Source: Gemmatimonadota bacterium (lineage in GTDB: Bacteria; Gemmatimonadota; Gemmatimonadetes; Longimicrobiales; Gaopeijiaceae). Taken from it: a stretch of 50,311 nucleotides of DNA. Both the position numbers and the translations under genes were made by a program. Where the stretch lies: NCBI GenBank assembly GCA_028873845.1, contig JAPPNO010000101.1, positions 1 through 50,311 of the forward strand, read 5' to 3'. This document shows, piece by piece, positions 36,264 to 44,573 of the stretch (positions are counted from its first letter, which is position 1; each line of letters opens with the position of its first letter). The notes beneath the pieces are model-generated. The model searched no databases. It worked only from the letters and a program-made list of their open reading frames with translations, and was not told the origin of the DNA.

Positions 36264-37521
36264 GCGATTCGTTCATGATTCGCTTGACAGCCACCGTCTG
36301 CACGTCCAGCTCGTTCGTCTCGATGAAGGCGGCCAGGCCATCCGGACCGAAGGCATCCGGAATCACGGTCGCACCTGCGGGAATGCTGCCAAGGTAGCCT
36401 CCCGCGGCCGTGAGCACATCGATGGGACCGTCATCGTCGGGCCCGTCACCGCGCCGCAACACCCAGATGCGCCCGTCCCAGGTCGTTGCCAGGCCACGTA
36501 TCACCGGCACTTCGGGGAAGAACTCGAGGTTGTCGAGGCGCTCGCCCGGGTCGAGCATGGTCCAGCCTTCGCCGACGTCGTCCGGTTTCTCGCGACGCCG
36601 GTCCCTCTCGGCGCGCATCGTGTGCTCCGTCACCGGCTCGGGCGGCAGCGGACGTCTCAGCACGCGCACGACCCCCGGGCCCGCCTCGGCGATCTTCACC
36701 GCATAGTCGGAGGAGTCCGAATACGCCACGCGCCCATCGGGCAGCACACCCCACTGCAAGGCGGGGGTGAAGGCGCGCTGCAGTCCCGGGAACATCGAAG
36801 GGAAGGCCAGGAACATGCCGCGGACCTGATCGTACCTTTCGGGAACGGCCGCGTCGTCGAGCGGATAGAGCCGCGGCTCGGCGATCGTATCCGTCTCGGC
36901 CTGCTCCCCGGTCAACATCGTGCGCTCGATGGCATGGCCGGTGGCGGGTGGCGGCGGGCCTCCCGGGCCGCTGACGAAATAGCTCTGCGACGCACTCGGG
37001 ATGCCGATGACTTCATCCACACCCGACAGGACCACGATCCTCCCACCCCTCAATGTCCCGTGCATGACGTTCATGCGCGACCGGTGCCCGGGGTCCCCGT
37101 TCGCGCCGAAGATGTGGAAGACGCAGTGCCCGACATCGGCCACGACCGCCCGGCCATCGCGCGCAACGGCGAGTGCCGTCGCCTGCCTGAACTCTCCGGG
37201 TCCCTCGCCCCTGCGGCCGAATCCGCGGATGTAAGACCCGTCGACACCGACGACGACGATTCGTTGGGCGCGGTTGTCGAAGACATGGAGGTTGCCTTCG
37301 CCGTCGAACCCCACGTCCGTGACGCTCCCGAATTGTTCCCATTTCTCTCCGCCGAGTGACCCGACGCGATAAAGGTCCTCGATGTTGAGGTCCAGCCAGC
37401 GATCCTCGGCGGGGAGGTCGATGATTTCCTGGGCGTATGCCGAAGGAGCGAGGAGCAGCCAAGGCAGGAGGATTCTGCATCCCGAATGTAAACTGTGATT
37501 TCCAAACTGTAACGTTTGCAT
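36259..37521 (-). CDS. array 6-bladed beta-propeller, member A5, with repeat-derived N-terminus
   Basis: This 420-residue propeller opens its mature part with '[20 protein letters not shown]' and has '[20 protein letters not shown]'. In the fifth blade it has '[20 protein letters not shown]'. The C-terminus is '[20 protein letters not shown]'. The first dozen residues ([12 protein letters not shown]) are encoded by AT-rich element E, so the start codon and the front of the signal peptide appear to come from the repeat. ATG 37521 has no good ribosome site. The frame is open further upstream and continues into a decayed paralog (A6) whose stop codon is lost, so a longer fusion protein is possible. 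Confidence 0.82.
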   Translation of the reverse strand: MQTLQFGNHSLHSGCRILLPWLLLAPSAYAQEIIDLPAEDRWLDLNIEDLYRVGSLGGEKWEQFGSVTDVGFDGEGNLHVFDNRAQRIVVVGVDGSYIRGFGRRGEGPGEFRQATALAVARDGRAVVADVGHCVFHIFGANGDPGHRSRMNVMHGTLRGGRIVVLSGVDEVIGIPSASQSYFVSGPGGPPPPATGHAIERTMLTGEQAETDTIAEPRLYPLDDAAVPERYDQVRGMFLAFPSMFPGLQRAFTPALQWGVLPDGRVAYSDSSDYAVKIAEAGPGVVRVLRRPLPPEPVTEHTMRAERDRRREKPDDVGEGWTMLDPGERLDNLEFFPEVPVIRGLATTWDGRIWVLRRGDGPDDDGPIDVLTAAGGYLGSIPAGATVIPDAFGPDGLAAFIETNELDVQTVAVKRIMNESR

Positions 37522-37526
37522 TACTA
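37484..37526. repeat. AT-rich palindromic element E
   Basis: It contains atgtaaactgtgatt, identical to the core of element D, then aaactgtaac and gcattact. On the minus strand it reads agtaatg near one end and agtttaca near the other, the same pattern as element F. The agtaATG supplies the start codon of A5. Confidence 0.7.
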
Positions 37527-37542
37527 TCCGGCAGCAAGGATC

Positions 37543-37660
37543 CCTGTTCACGACTCCACCAGCCTCCGTAACTACCGTCTCCACATCCAGCCCGTTCCGC
37601 TCGATGAAGGCGTCCAGTCCCCGATTGGCGTCGAACATGCGCTACGCGCGGTGTCCCGGC
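37543..37660 (-). pseudogene. array propeller remnant A6, internal deletion
   Basis: On the minus strand this stretch reads a fragment of the third blade (HR.AH, then FDAN) joined directly to the family C-terminus ('[15 protein letters not shown]', ending VVN). About 220 codons of the normal protein are missing between the two pieces. A frameshift separates HRVAH from FDAN. The terminal 'gttcac' (Val-Asn) is followed by cct where A3 has tca, so the stop codon has become a sense codon and the frame runs into A5. It is evidence that the array recombines. Confidence 0.65.
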
Positions 37661-37669
37661 GAGGCGGAC

Positions 37670-38071
37670 CTACTGGCGCCGCAATCCAAGGTGGCCGACC
37701 TGGAACTCACGGGCATCGCGCACACACACCGTCTCACCGGACAAGACCACCTCGTCTCGCAGCCTCGCGTTGTACCGGCACGTGGCTGTTCCCGCGGCGA
37801 TTTCGACGTTGAACTCGATCCATACATCCAGGAAGTCGCGAGTAGTGGCGAGGCTGGAGCCAGTCAGTGATCCGCTGACCTCCGAAGGCTCTTCGTCCCA
37901 TTGAATCCGATAGGTGCCCGACAGACGGCCATGCGAATCGTCGATCGTCAGGGTCCACACATCGGTTTCGAAGCGACTGCCCTGCCATGTTCCGGTTACG
38001 CGTCCTTCTTCGGAGTCGCAGCTCGCGAGCACCGTCATTGCGAGCAGGATGGAAGGGATGGATGATCGCAT
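37670..38071 (-). CDS. small lipoprotein, unknown function
   Basis: This lipoprotein of 133 residues is not a propeller. The ATG at 38071 starts a signal with lipobox LAS-Cys18 ('ILLAMTVLASCDSEEG'). The mature part has the regular beta pattern 'VTGTWQGSRFETDVWTLTID', 'GRLSGTYRIQWDEEPSEVSG', then 'CRYNARLRDEVVLSGETVCV', suggesting a small beta-barrel or lipocalin-like fold. I do not recognise the family. It interrupts the propeller array, same strand, and ends only 9 bp before the A6 remnant, so its last residues (REFQVGHLGLRRQ) may have been altered by that rearrangement. Confidence 0.7.
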   Translation of the reverse strand: MRSSIPSILLAMTVLASCDSEEGRVTGTWQGSRFETDVWTLTIDDSHGRLSGTYRIQWDEEPSEVSGSLTGSSLATTRDFLDVWIEFNVEIAAGTATCRYNARLRDEVVLSGETVCVRDAREFQVGHLGLRRQ

Positions 38072-38140
38072 TCTGGCACACTCCTGTCCAAACGGTGTCA
38101 AATGATCCTCATACCCGCAGTATCGTCTGTGGACTCCCGC

Positions 38141-38680
38141 TCACAACCCCACCGGCCTCCGTACTACTACCGTCTCCACATCCAGCTCGTTCCGCTCGAT
38201 GAAGGCGACCAGGCCGCCCGGTCCGAAGGCATCCGGCATCGCCAACGCACCCGCCGGACAGCTCCCCAGGTACCGGCCGTCCATCGTCAGCACGTCGATC
38301 GGGCCCTGGTCGTCGCTCGGTTCGTCGCCGTGTCGTTGCACCCAGATCTCGCCGCCCAAACCCGTCCTCAGGTCGCGAACCATCGAAACTGCGTCGTAGA
38401 ACTCCAGATTCGCGATCCGTTCACGTGTCGCTCGATTGACGACCTGCGAACGCTCTTCGGCCATCCTCAAGCGACGTTCCCGTTCGGCAGTCCTGAAGCG
38501 GCGCGTCACGGGGATCGGCTCCAGCGGCCGCTTCAGGATCCGCCATACACCTGACCCCGGCCGCGCGATCTTGATGGCGTACGCCAACGAATCCGAAAAA
38601 GCCACGACTAAGCACGCCACGCCGAGCGCCTTTACCGCTCCGCTATGCGACATGAACTCAGCAAGGTGTAAACTTCTCAT
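38141..38680 (-). pseudogene. array propeller A7, C-terminal half only
   Basis: Only the last 165 or so residues of a propeller survive. The match starts at '[20 protein letters not shown]' and continues through '[20 protein letters not shown]' to '[20 protein letters not shown]'. The N-terminal 240 residues, including the EDRWL motif and the GPGEF signature, are absent. In their place is a new front, '[20 protein letters not shown]', whose first residues are encoded by AT-rich element F. The new front is hydrophobic enough to act as a signal, so a truncated exported protein could be made, but no ribosome site is seen. The nearest full-length relative is A8. Confidence 0.7.
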
Positions 38681-38707
38681 TACATAGTGGAAATCACACA
38701 TTACTTT
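38665..38707. repeat. AT-rich palindromic element F
   Basis: The element reads gtgtaaac, then attacatagtggaaatcacacattact. On the minus strand it begins agtaatg and has agtttaca 33 bp later, as in element E. The start codon of the truncated propeller A7 (38680) lies inside it, at the exact place where homology to other propellers is lost. Confidence 0.65.
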
Positions 38708-38747
38708 TCGCTCGCCGTCCAGACGGGAGATTGTGGGTCGTGCCCGA

Positions 38748-39929
38748 CTATCTTCCCCACGGTGCAAGCCGTCTCACTACCACCGTCTTCACGTCCAACT
38801 CGTCGGTCTCGACAAACGCAACCAGACCATCAGGGCCGAACGCGGCCGGCATCGCGATCGAACCCGCGGCATAGGTTCCGACGTAGCGCCCGTCCATCGT
38901 GAGGACATCGATCGGACCGAAGTCGTCGGTCGGTTCCTCTCCGTGGCGCTGCACCCAGATTTCCCCGTCCCAACTGGTCCCCAGTTCGCGGACGATCGGG
39001 AATTCATCGGAGAACCTCAAATTGGCGAGATGCCGGAGTTCGAATTCCCGCAAGCCGGGATCGAGTCCCTGCAGCCGCTCTCGCCGACGGTCCTTCTCGG
39101 CTTCCATCATCCTGCCGGTCACGGCGACCGGCTGGAGCGGCCGGGTCAGAACGCGCACCACACCGGCCCCCGGCCGCGCGATCCTGATCACGTACGCCGT
39201 CGAGTCCGAGAAGGCCACGCTCCCGTCCGGGAGCATACCCGCCGACATCCGCGGCCCGAACGCGATCGGCTCTCGCAATCCGTTGTAGAGTTCCCCGTCC
39301 GGGGGTAGCCAGCCGTCGGCAACCGTGTCCCGGCTCACCACGTCGCCGCTGAGGTCGTGGCGCTCGATTGGCCGGGTGGTGGGCGATGGGGCGTTGGCAA
39401 CGAAGCTGAAGGACAGCATTTGAGCGCCCACCGCGGAGAATACGGCGTCGCCGAGGGGATCGGGCATGAAGTTCCACAACACCATGGCCTCCAGCCCCTC
39501 GCCCATGCGTACCCGGCGTTCGTAGTCCCCGTTCGCGTCGAAGATCTCGTAAGCGCGGTCCGCCTGATCCGCGACCACCACTTTGCCACCAGGCGTGACC
39601 GCGAACCAATGCGCGTTCCTGAATTCACCCGGGCCCTCGCCCCGGCCTCCCAGTGTGCGGTGCAGGCCGCCGCTCCGGTCCACCACGAAGATCCGCAAAG
39701 CCTGCCTGTCGAAGACATGGAGCCGCCCGGCACCGTCAAAGGCCACGTTGCGGATGTTTCCGAACTGCTCCCAGTCCGCGCCCGCCAAGGACCCGATCCG
39801 GTAGAGTTCCTCGAACATGGGCTCCAGCCGGCGGTCACCGGAGGGGAGCTGAATGATCTCCTGGGATTCAGCCGACGCCGCGAACAGCAACGCCGCCCCC
39901 GCTATTGTCGAGAGAGAATGGATCTTCAA
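38748..39929 (-). CDS. array 6-bladed beta-propeller, member A8
   Basis: This is the first gene of the array in transcription order: 393 residues, starting at TTG 39929 with ggggaggag just upstream. The signal peptide ends in ASAESQ. The N-terminal motif has drifted to '[20 protein letters not shown]', but '[20 protein letters not shown]' and '[20 protein letters not shown]' are clear. The fifth blade is '[20 protein letters not shown]'. The C-terminus is '[20 protein letters not shown]'. It is shorter than A1-A3 by 25-45 residues. About 270 bp without a recognisable gene separate it from the HupE/UreJ gene upstream, room for a promoter. Confidence 0.9.
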   Translation of the reverse strand: MKIHSLSTIAGAALLFAASAESQEIIQLPSGDRRLEPMFEELYRIGSLAGADWEQFGNIRNVAFDGAGRLHVFDRQALRIFVVDRSGGLHRTLGGRGEGPGEFRNAHWFAVTPGGKVVVADQADRAYEIFDANGDYERRVRMGEGLEAMVLWNFMPDPLGDAVFSAVGAQMLSFSFVANAPSPTTRPIERHDLSGDVVSRDTVADGWLPPDGELYNGLREPIAFGPRMSAGMLPDGSVAFSDSTAYVIRIARPGAGVVRVLTRPLQPVAVTGRMMEAEKDRRRERLQGLDPGLREFELRHLANLRFSDEFPIVRELGTSWDGEIWVQRHGEEPTDDFGPIDVLTMDGRYVGTYAAGSIAMPAAFGPDGLVAFVETDELDVKTVVVRRLAPWGR

Positions 39930-40202
39930 TGCTCCTCCCCTGACGGGTCAAGGCACGCCAGCCCCCCTCGGCCTGTTGCTGGCTCCGGTGATAAGCCTAT
40001 CACCATGATGCTGGAGAGCGAATCGCAAGCTTGAAGGGTGCCGACGGCAGACCTCCAGCCGGATTGTCGGTAGAGGGATATCCGGTCTCCCACACCGGCA
40101 AGGTAATGGAGGTCGCCGTCCGAAGACCATCAGCGGCAAGTACTTCTGCCGCGCGCTTTCGGTAGTCAGCCCCTGGCATGGCGCGGGCCGATCCACGCGT
40201 CG

Positions 40203-41642
40203 CTATCCACTTGCCGCCTTCCCCCCTCGTCCCCCTTCACCACCCCCGAACCGCGCCGCCAACCGCCCGTACACCACCCCCAACCCCCACCCCACGCCCA
40301 CCACAATCAGCGCAAGCAGCACCCAACGCAGCACCACCGCCCAGAACCCCGCATCCATCACCGGCCTCACGAACTCGTACGCCCTCAGCACCCCCCACCG
40401 ATCCGCCATCCAGTGCAGGCTCGTGTGCGCCACCAGCGCAGACACCACGATCGCCCCGATCCGCGGCTTCATCACCTTCGAGAAGAGCAGCGCGAGCCCC
40501 GGCACCATGAACACCAGCACCACCAGCTGCCCCAGCTCCACCCCCACATTGAACCCCAGCAGCGACGTGAACAGGTGCGACCCCGCGAACTGCAGCGACT
40601 CGCTCAACTGGAACGAGAACCCGAACCCGTGCACCAGCCCGAACCCGAAGGCCCACGCCCACCGCCGCCCCAGCGTCTTCCCCACGATGTTCTCGAGCGC
40701 CATGAAGACGATCGAGGCCGCGATCAGCATCTCGATGAGCGGGGGAAACCATAGCGCTTTGGGCGCCAGCCCCATCACCGAAGCGACCAGTGTGATCGAG
40801 TGCGCCACGGTGAAGGCGGTGACCACGGACACAAGCGGCCAGATGCGCCGCAGCGGGATCACCAGGCAGAGCAGAAACAGCAGGTGGTCGATCCCGTCCA
40901 GGATGTGCGCGAAGCCGAGCGCGACGAAGCGCAGCAGCGCCTGGTGCCAGCGCGGATCGAGGCGGACCCGGCCGGGATTGCCCTGGTACTGGAAGACCCG
41001 CTCCGCGCCGTCCGGGGTGATGAAGCGCAGCACGGTCGTGGTGCGGATCCCCAGGTGGGCCCAGGCGGGGTCGATCGAAAAGCGTGACTCGGGGGATGTG
41101 ATCGGGGTGCGGAGGACCACGTCGAGCATGGCCTGTTCCAGCATCAGCTCGGTGGCGGGGGGGAGGGGCGGGGCGGCGATGTGCGCGACGGCGCGGTCGT
41201 AGTCGGCGAAGGAGGGGTCGGAGGGGAGAGAGATGCGGGCGCCGGTGACGACGGGCGCGGGGAGGCGGACGGCCTCTTCGTAAAGGGTGACGTAGTCCGC
41301 GATCCACACCTTCGCCTGGTCCGCGAGAAGCTCCGTGGCTTCCTCGATTTCGACGTAGCCGGGGCCCCGCACGGGGAAGTCCACGTCGCGCATCGAGGTG
41401 AGGGGGACTCGGAGGACGAGGTGGAGCGCCCCCGCCTCGGCTTTGACGAGGGCGCGCACGATCACGTCGGCGGGGATTTCGTGCGGGGCGGGCGGAGGAA
41501 TGGCGGCAACGCGTGCGGTGGCCGGGTGCGCGGGCCGGGTGGCCGTGCCCGGGCTGCCCACCCCTCCCGCAGGCGCAACGAGCATCCATATCGCCGCCGC
41601 CAGCGCGGCAATCGCACCGCTCCGAAGTGTCCGTCCTTTCAT
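40203..41642 (-). CDS. HupE/UreJ-type membrane protein
   Basis: This 479-residue protein has an N-terminal signal/anchor ('SGAIAALAAAIWMLVAPAGG'), a periplasmic beta-rich domain of about 180 residues, and a membrane part of about seven helices. The membrane part carries the HupE/UreJ hallmark 'LGFAHILDGIDHLLFLLCLV', with His and Asp spaced as in nickel/cobalt permease relatives. Further histidines are in 'TAFTVAHSITLVASV', 'FGFGLVHGFGFSFQL' and 'LVAHTSLHWMADRW'. Longer HupE_UreJ_2 proteins of this kind have no settled substrate; metal transport is inferred. ATG 41642 has ggaggg 5 nt upstream. The tail is Gly/Arg-rich. Confidence 0.88.
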   Translation of the reverse strand: MKGRTLRSGAIAALAAAIWMLVAPAGGVGSPGTATRPAHPATARVAAIPPPAPHEIPADVIVRALVKAEAGALHLVLRVPLTSMRDVDFPVRGPGYVEIEEATELLADQAKVWIADYVTLYEEAVRLPAPVVTGARISLPSDPSFADYDRAVAHIAAPPLPPATELMLEQAMLDVVLRTPITSPESRFSIDPAWAHLGIRTTTVLRFITPDGAERVFQYQGNPGRVRLDPRWHQALLRFVALGFAHILDGIDHLLFLLCLVIPLRRIWPLVSVVTAFTVAHSITLVASVMGLAPKALWFPPLIEMLIAASIVFMALENIVGKTLGRRWAWAFGFGLVHGFGFSFQLSESLQFAGSHLFTSLLGFNVGVELGQLVVLVFMVPGLALLFSKVMKPRIGAIVVSALVAHTSLHWMADRWGVLRAYEFVRPVMDAGFWAVVLRWVLLALIVVGVGWGLGVVYGRLAARFGGGEGGRGGKAASG

Positions 41643-41869
41643 CCAATCCCTCCAACAGGCCAGTCGCTGAGATCCGGCGTCGGCGCACTCCTTCGCGGAC
41701 GCGCACCCTCGCGGCAGCGACACGATACCCGGTCGCGCGGGGCCGCCTTCGCCGCCGACGACTACGCCGACGCTTCAACCCTGGCCTTCCCACCCTTGGC
41801 TGACAAGCGGTCGGCGCCGTACCTTGCCCCGAGTCGTCCCCCATGCCCCCCTGCCGAGGGAACCATCCC

Positions 41870-43042
41870 ATGAAGCGCAAACAGCTTCTCATCGTCGGCC
41901 TGGTCGTGGCCGCCGCGGCCATCTACGTCGCCCAGAACCGCCTCCAGGCCGCGGCCGACCGCGCCGCCGAGGCGCCGATGTTCGAAGTCGACCCGTTCTG
42001 GCCCCAACCGCTTCCCAATCACTGGGTTCTGGGGTCCGTCGTGGGGGTCGGCGTGGACTCGCGGGACCACGTCTTCATCGTGCACCGACAAGCGCCGCTC
42101 AATGAACGAACCGAGATCGGAGCGGCCCAGGATCCGCCCACCGGCGAGTGCTGCGTGCCGGCCCCGTACGTGCTCGAGTTCGACCCGGAGGGCAACCTGG
42201 TGAACTCGTGGGGCGGGCCCGGCGAGGGGTACACCTGGCCCGCATCCAACCACGGGATCACCGTCGACCCGATGGACAACATCTGGATCGGGGGCAACGG
42301 CGCGGACTCGCACGTCCTCAAGTTCTCGCGCGACGGGGAGTTCCTTGCGTCCTACGGCGAGGTGGGCGCCGACATGCCCAACAGCAACAGCACCAACTCC
42401 TTCGGGCGCGTGGCCAAGATCTCCTTCGACGCCGCGGCCAACGAGGCGTACCTGGCCGACGGCTACGTCAACAAGCGCGTGGCCGTGCTGGACATCAACA
42501 CGGGCGAACTGAAGCGCTTCTGGGGCGCCTACGGTAACACCCCTGACGACACCCGCCTGGGCCCCTACGACCCCGACGCGCCGCTGCCGCAGCAGTTCCG
42601 CAACCCGGTCCACTGCGCCGATCCGTCGAACGACGGCTTCGTGTACGTCTGCGACCGCCAGGCCAACCGCATCCAGGTCTTCCGCAAGGACGGCACCTTC
42701 GTGGACGAGGTCCGGATCGCGCCGCGCACGCTGGGCGACGGGTCCACCTGGGACATCGCGTTCTCGCGCGACCCCGAGCAGCGCTACATGTACGTGGCCG
42801 ACGGGAAGAACATGAAGGTGTACGTGATGGACCGGCTCAACCTGGAGGTGCTCACCAGCTTCGGGGACGGGGGGCGCCAGCCGGGGCTGTTCTTTGCAGT
42901 GCACAGCATCGCGACGGACTCGGAGGGCAACATCTACACGACCGAGACCTACGAGGGGAAGCGGGTGCAGAAGTTCGTCTACAAGGGGCTGGGGCCGGTG
43001 ACGGCGATGAACCAGGGGGCGCCCTGGCCGAGGAACAACTGA
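41870..43042 (+). CDS. NHL-repeat protein, peptidyl-amidating-lyase-like
   Basis: This 390-residue protein has an N-terminal anchor or signal ('QLLIVGLVVAAAAIYVA'). Six-bladed NHL-type repeats follow, such as 'VVGVGVDSRDHVFIVHRQAP', 'HGITVDPMDNIWIGGNGADS', 'VYVCDRQANRIQVFRKDGTF' and 'HSIATDSEGNIYTTETYEGK'. The layout fits bacterial proteins related to peptidyl-alpha-hydroxyglycine alpha-amidating lyase, but enzymatic activity cannot be claimed. It opens a four-gene plus-strand cluster; the lectin-like gene starts 16 bp after its stop. ATG 41870 was taken because the signal begins there. Confidence 0.87.
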   Translation: MKRKQLLIVGLVVAAAAIYVAQNRLQAAADRAAEAPMFEVDPFWPQPLPNHWVLGSVVGVGVDSRDHVFIVHRQAPLNERTEIGAAQDPPTGECCVPAPYVLEFDPEGNLVNSWGGPGEGYTWPASNHGITVDPMDNIWIGGNGADSHVLKFSRDGEFLASYGEVGADMPNSNSTNSFGRVAKISFDAAANEAYLADGYVNKRVAVLDINTGELKRFWGAYGNTPDDTRLGPYDPDAPLPQQFRNPVHCADPSNDGFVYVCDRQANRIQVFRKDGTFVDEVRIAPRTLGDGSTWDIAFSRDPEQRYMYVADGKNMKVYVMDRLNLEVLTSFGDGGRQPGLFFAVHSIATDSEGNIYTTETYEGKRVQKFVYKGLGPVTAMNQGAPWPRNN

Positions 43043-43058
43043 GGGGAGACCGACAACC

Positions 43059-43745
43059 ATGAAGATTCGAGCGATTGCAGCCACCGTCGTGCTGGCCGGC
43101 GCGGCGACCGGGGCCACCTGGCTGGGCGGGCCCACGACAGAGTTGGGCGACGAGACCCCGCAGGAGGCGATGACCTTCTTCATCACCAGCGCGGGACCGG
43201 GTGACGGGGCCAACCTGGGCGGGCTCGAGGGGGCCGACGCGCACTGCGAAACCCTCGCGGCCGCGCAGGAGGCCGGTGGGCGCGGGTGGATGGCCTACCT
43301 GAGCACGATCAACGACGACGGGAGCGCGGCGGTCAACGCCCGCGACCGGATCGGGAGCGGCCCGTGGCACAATCACGGCGGCGTGCTGATCGCCGACAAC
43401 GTCGACGAACTCCACTCCGACGCGGCCAACCTGACAAAGGAGACGATCCTCACCGAGATGGGGGACATGGTCAACGGGCGCGGCGACGACCCCAACATGC
43501 ACGACATCCTGACCGGGTCGAACATGGACGGGACCGCCTACACCGGCGAGGGCTACGACAACTGCGGCAACTGGACCAGCAACAGCGCCGACGGGAGCGC
43601 CGCGGTCGGCCACCACGACCGGACCGGCGGTGGCCAGAATCCGACCTCGTGGAACTCCGCCCACCCGTCGCGGGGCTGCGGCCAGGCGAACCTGCAACGG
43701 ACGGGGGGCAACGGGTTCTTCTATTGCTTCGCGGCGGGCGGGTGA
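43059..43745 (+). CDS. secreted lectin-like protein
   Basis: This 228-residue exported protein has a signal peptide at residues 1-24. The mature part has 'MTFFITSAGPGDGANLGGLE', 'GADAHCETLAAA' and 'GWMAYLSTINDDGSAAVNAR', continuing with 'DRIGSGPWHNHGGVLIADNV'. This is the pattern of short proteins annotated as lectins with a C-type-lectin/endostatin-like fold. Four cysteines (in AHCETL, DNCGNW, RGCGQA and FYCFA) could form two disulphides. Ligand unknown. The ATG is preceded by gaggggag. Its stop codon overlaps the next gene's GTG by 3 bp (GTGA). Confidence 0.82.
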   Translation: MKIRAIAATVVLAGAATGATWLGGPTTELGDETPQEAMTFFITSAGPGDGANLGGLEGADAHCETLAAAQEAGGRGWMAYLSTINDDGSAAVNARDRIGSGPWHNHGGVLIADNVDELHSDAANLTKETILTEMGDMVNGRGDDPNMHDILTGSNMDGTAYTGEGYDNCGNWTSNSADGSAAVGHHDRTGGGQNPTSWNSAHPSRGCGQANLQRTGGNGFFYCFAAGG

Positions 43746-44566
43746 CGGGAAAGGTGACCCGGGCCGCCTGGGCGGGTGCTGCGGCAGCGGCGCTCGCGGC
43801 GTGCGCTCCCGGCGAGGAGGGCACTCCGGCCCAGCCCGTCGACACCGTCTTCATCGAGGAGATGACGTGGACCGAGGTGCGCGACGCGATCGCAGGCGGC
43901 GCCACCACGGTGATCATCCCCACCGCCGGCACCGAGCAGAACGGCCCTCACATGGTGACCGGAAAGCACCGCTACATCATCGAGGCGGCCAGCGACCGGA
44001 TCGCGCGCGAACTGGGCAACGCGCTGGTGGCCCCGGTCGTGACCTATGTGCCCGAAGGGAACATCGATCCGCCGTCGGGCCACATGCGCTACGCCGGGAC
44101 GGTCACGCTGCCGAACGAGTTCTTCATGAAGCTGCTCGAGTACGCGGCGCGCAGCTTCCGGGTCCACGGGTTCACCGACATCGTCCTGATCGGCGACAGC
44201 GGGGGGAACCAGCGCGGCATGGAGGAGGTCGCGACCCTGCTGAACGGGGAGTGGGGGGGCGAGGGGGCGCGCGTGCACTTCGTCGGCGACTACTACGGGG
44301 CGAACGGCTACCGCGAGTGGCTGGCCGAGCAGGGTGAGACCCCGGAGAGCATCGGGCGGCACGCGGGAATCACCGACACCTCGCTGCTGCTGTACGTCGC
44401 GCCGCAGCACATCCGGCAGGACCAGCTCGCGCCGGGGGGCGGGTTCGAGGGGAGCGGGGTCTCGGGGGATCCGACGCGGGCGTCGGCGGAGTACGGGGAG
44501 ATGGGGATGCGGCTGCGCGTGGACGCGGCCGTGAGGCAGATCCGGGGTGCGGTCGGGGGAGGTTAG
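43742..44566 (+). CDS. creatininase-like lipoprotein with altered metal site
   Basis: This 274-residue protein belongs to the creatininase amidohydrolase superfamily, preceded by a short signal with lipobox ALAA-Cys21. The family core is clear ('VIIPTAGTEQNGPHMVTGKH', then 'VLIGDSGGNQRGMEEVATLL'). The known metal ligands of creatininase are Glu34, His36, Asp45 and His120. Only the Glu is kept (Glu65); the other positions read Asn67, His76 and Ser153. It may bind metal differently or not at all. GTG 43742 was chosen because it overlaps the lectin stop as GTGA. The carboxypeptidase-regulatory-domain gene follows after 7 bp. Confidence 0.85.
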   Translation: MTGKVTRAAWAGAAAAALAACAPGEEGTPAQPVDTVFIEEMTWTEVRDAIAGGATTVIIPTAGTEQNGPHMVTGKHRYIIEAASDRIARELGNALVAPVVTYVPEGNIDPPSGHMRYAGTVTLPNEFFMKLLEYAARSFRVHGFTDIVLIGDSGGNQRGMEEVATLLNGEWGGEGARVHFVGDYYGANGYREWLAEQGETPESIGRHAGITDTSLLLYVAPQHIRQDQLAPGGGFEGSGVSGDPTRASAEYGEMGMRLRVDAAVRQIRGAVGGG

Positions 44567-44573
44567 GGTGGTG

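Noticed and set aside
30747-39929. Recurring near-identical DNA blocks at the 3' ends of array genes
   Set aside because: They were considered as a separate repeat family, but they simply encode the conserved C-terminus of the paralogs.
39948-40196. 82-codon minus-strand open frame before the array
   Set aside because: Basic, Pro- and Arg-rich translation, no ribosome site and no recognised similarity; an origin as a mobile-element remnant was considered but nothing supports it.
40237-41922. 561-codon minus-strand open frame in another phase of the HupE/UreJ gene
   Set aside because: Arg/Pro/Ala-rich shadow frame; the HupE/UreJ reading has membrane helices and family motifs.
41762-43213. 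483-codon minus-strand open frame
   Set aside because: It is antisense to the NHL-repeat protein, which has clear repeats and a signal, and lacks any recognisable motif itself.
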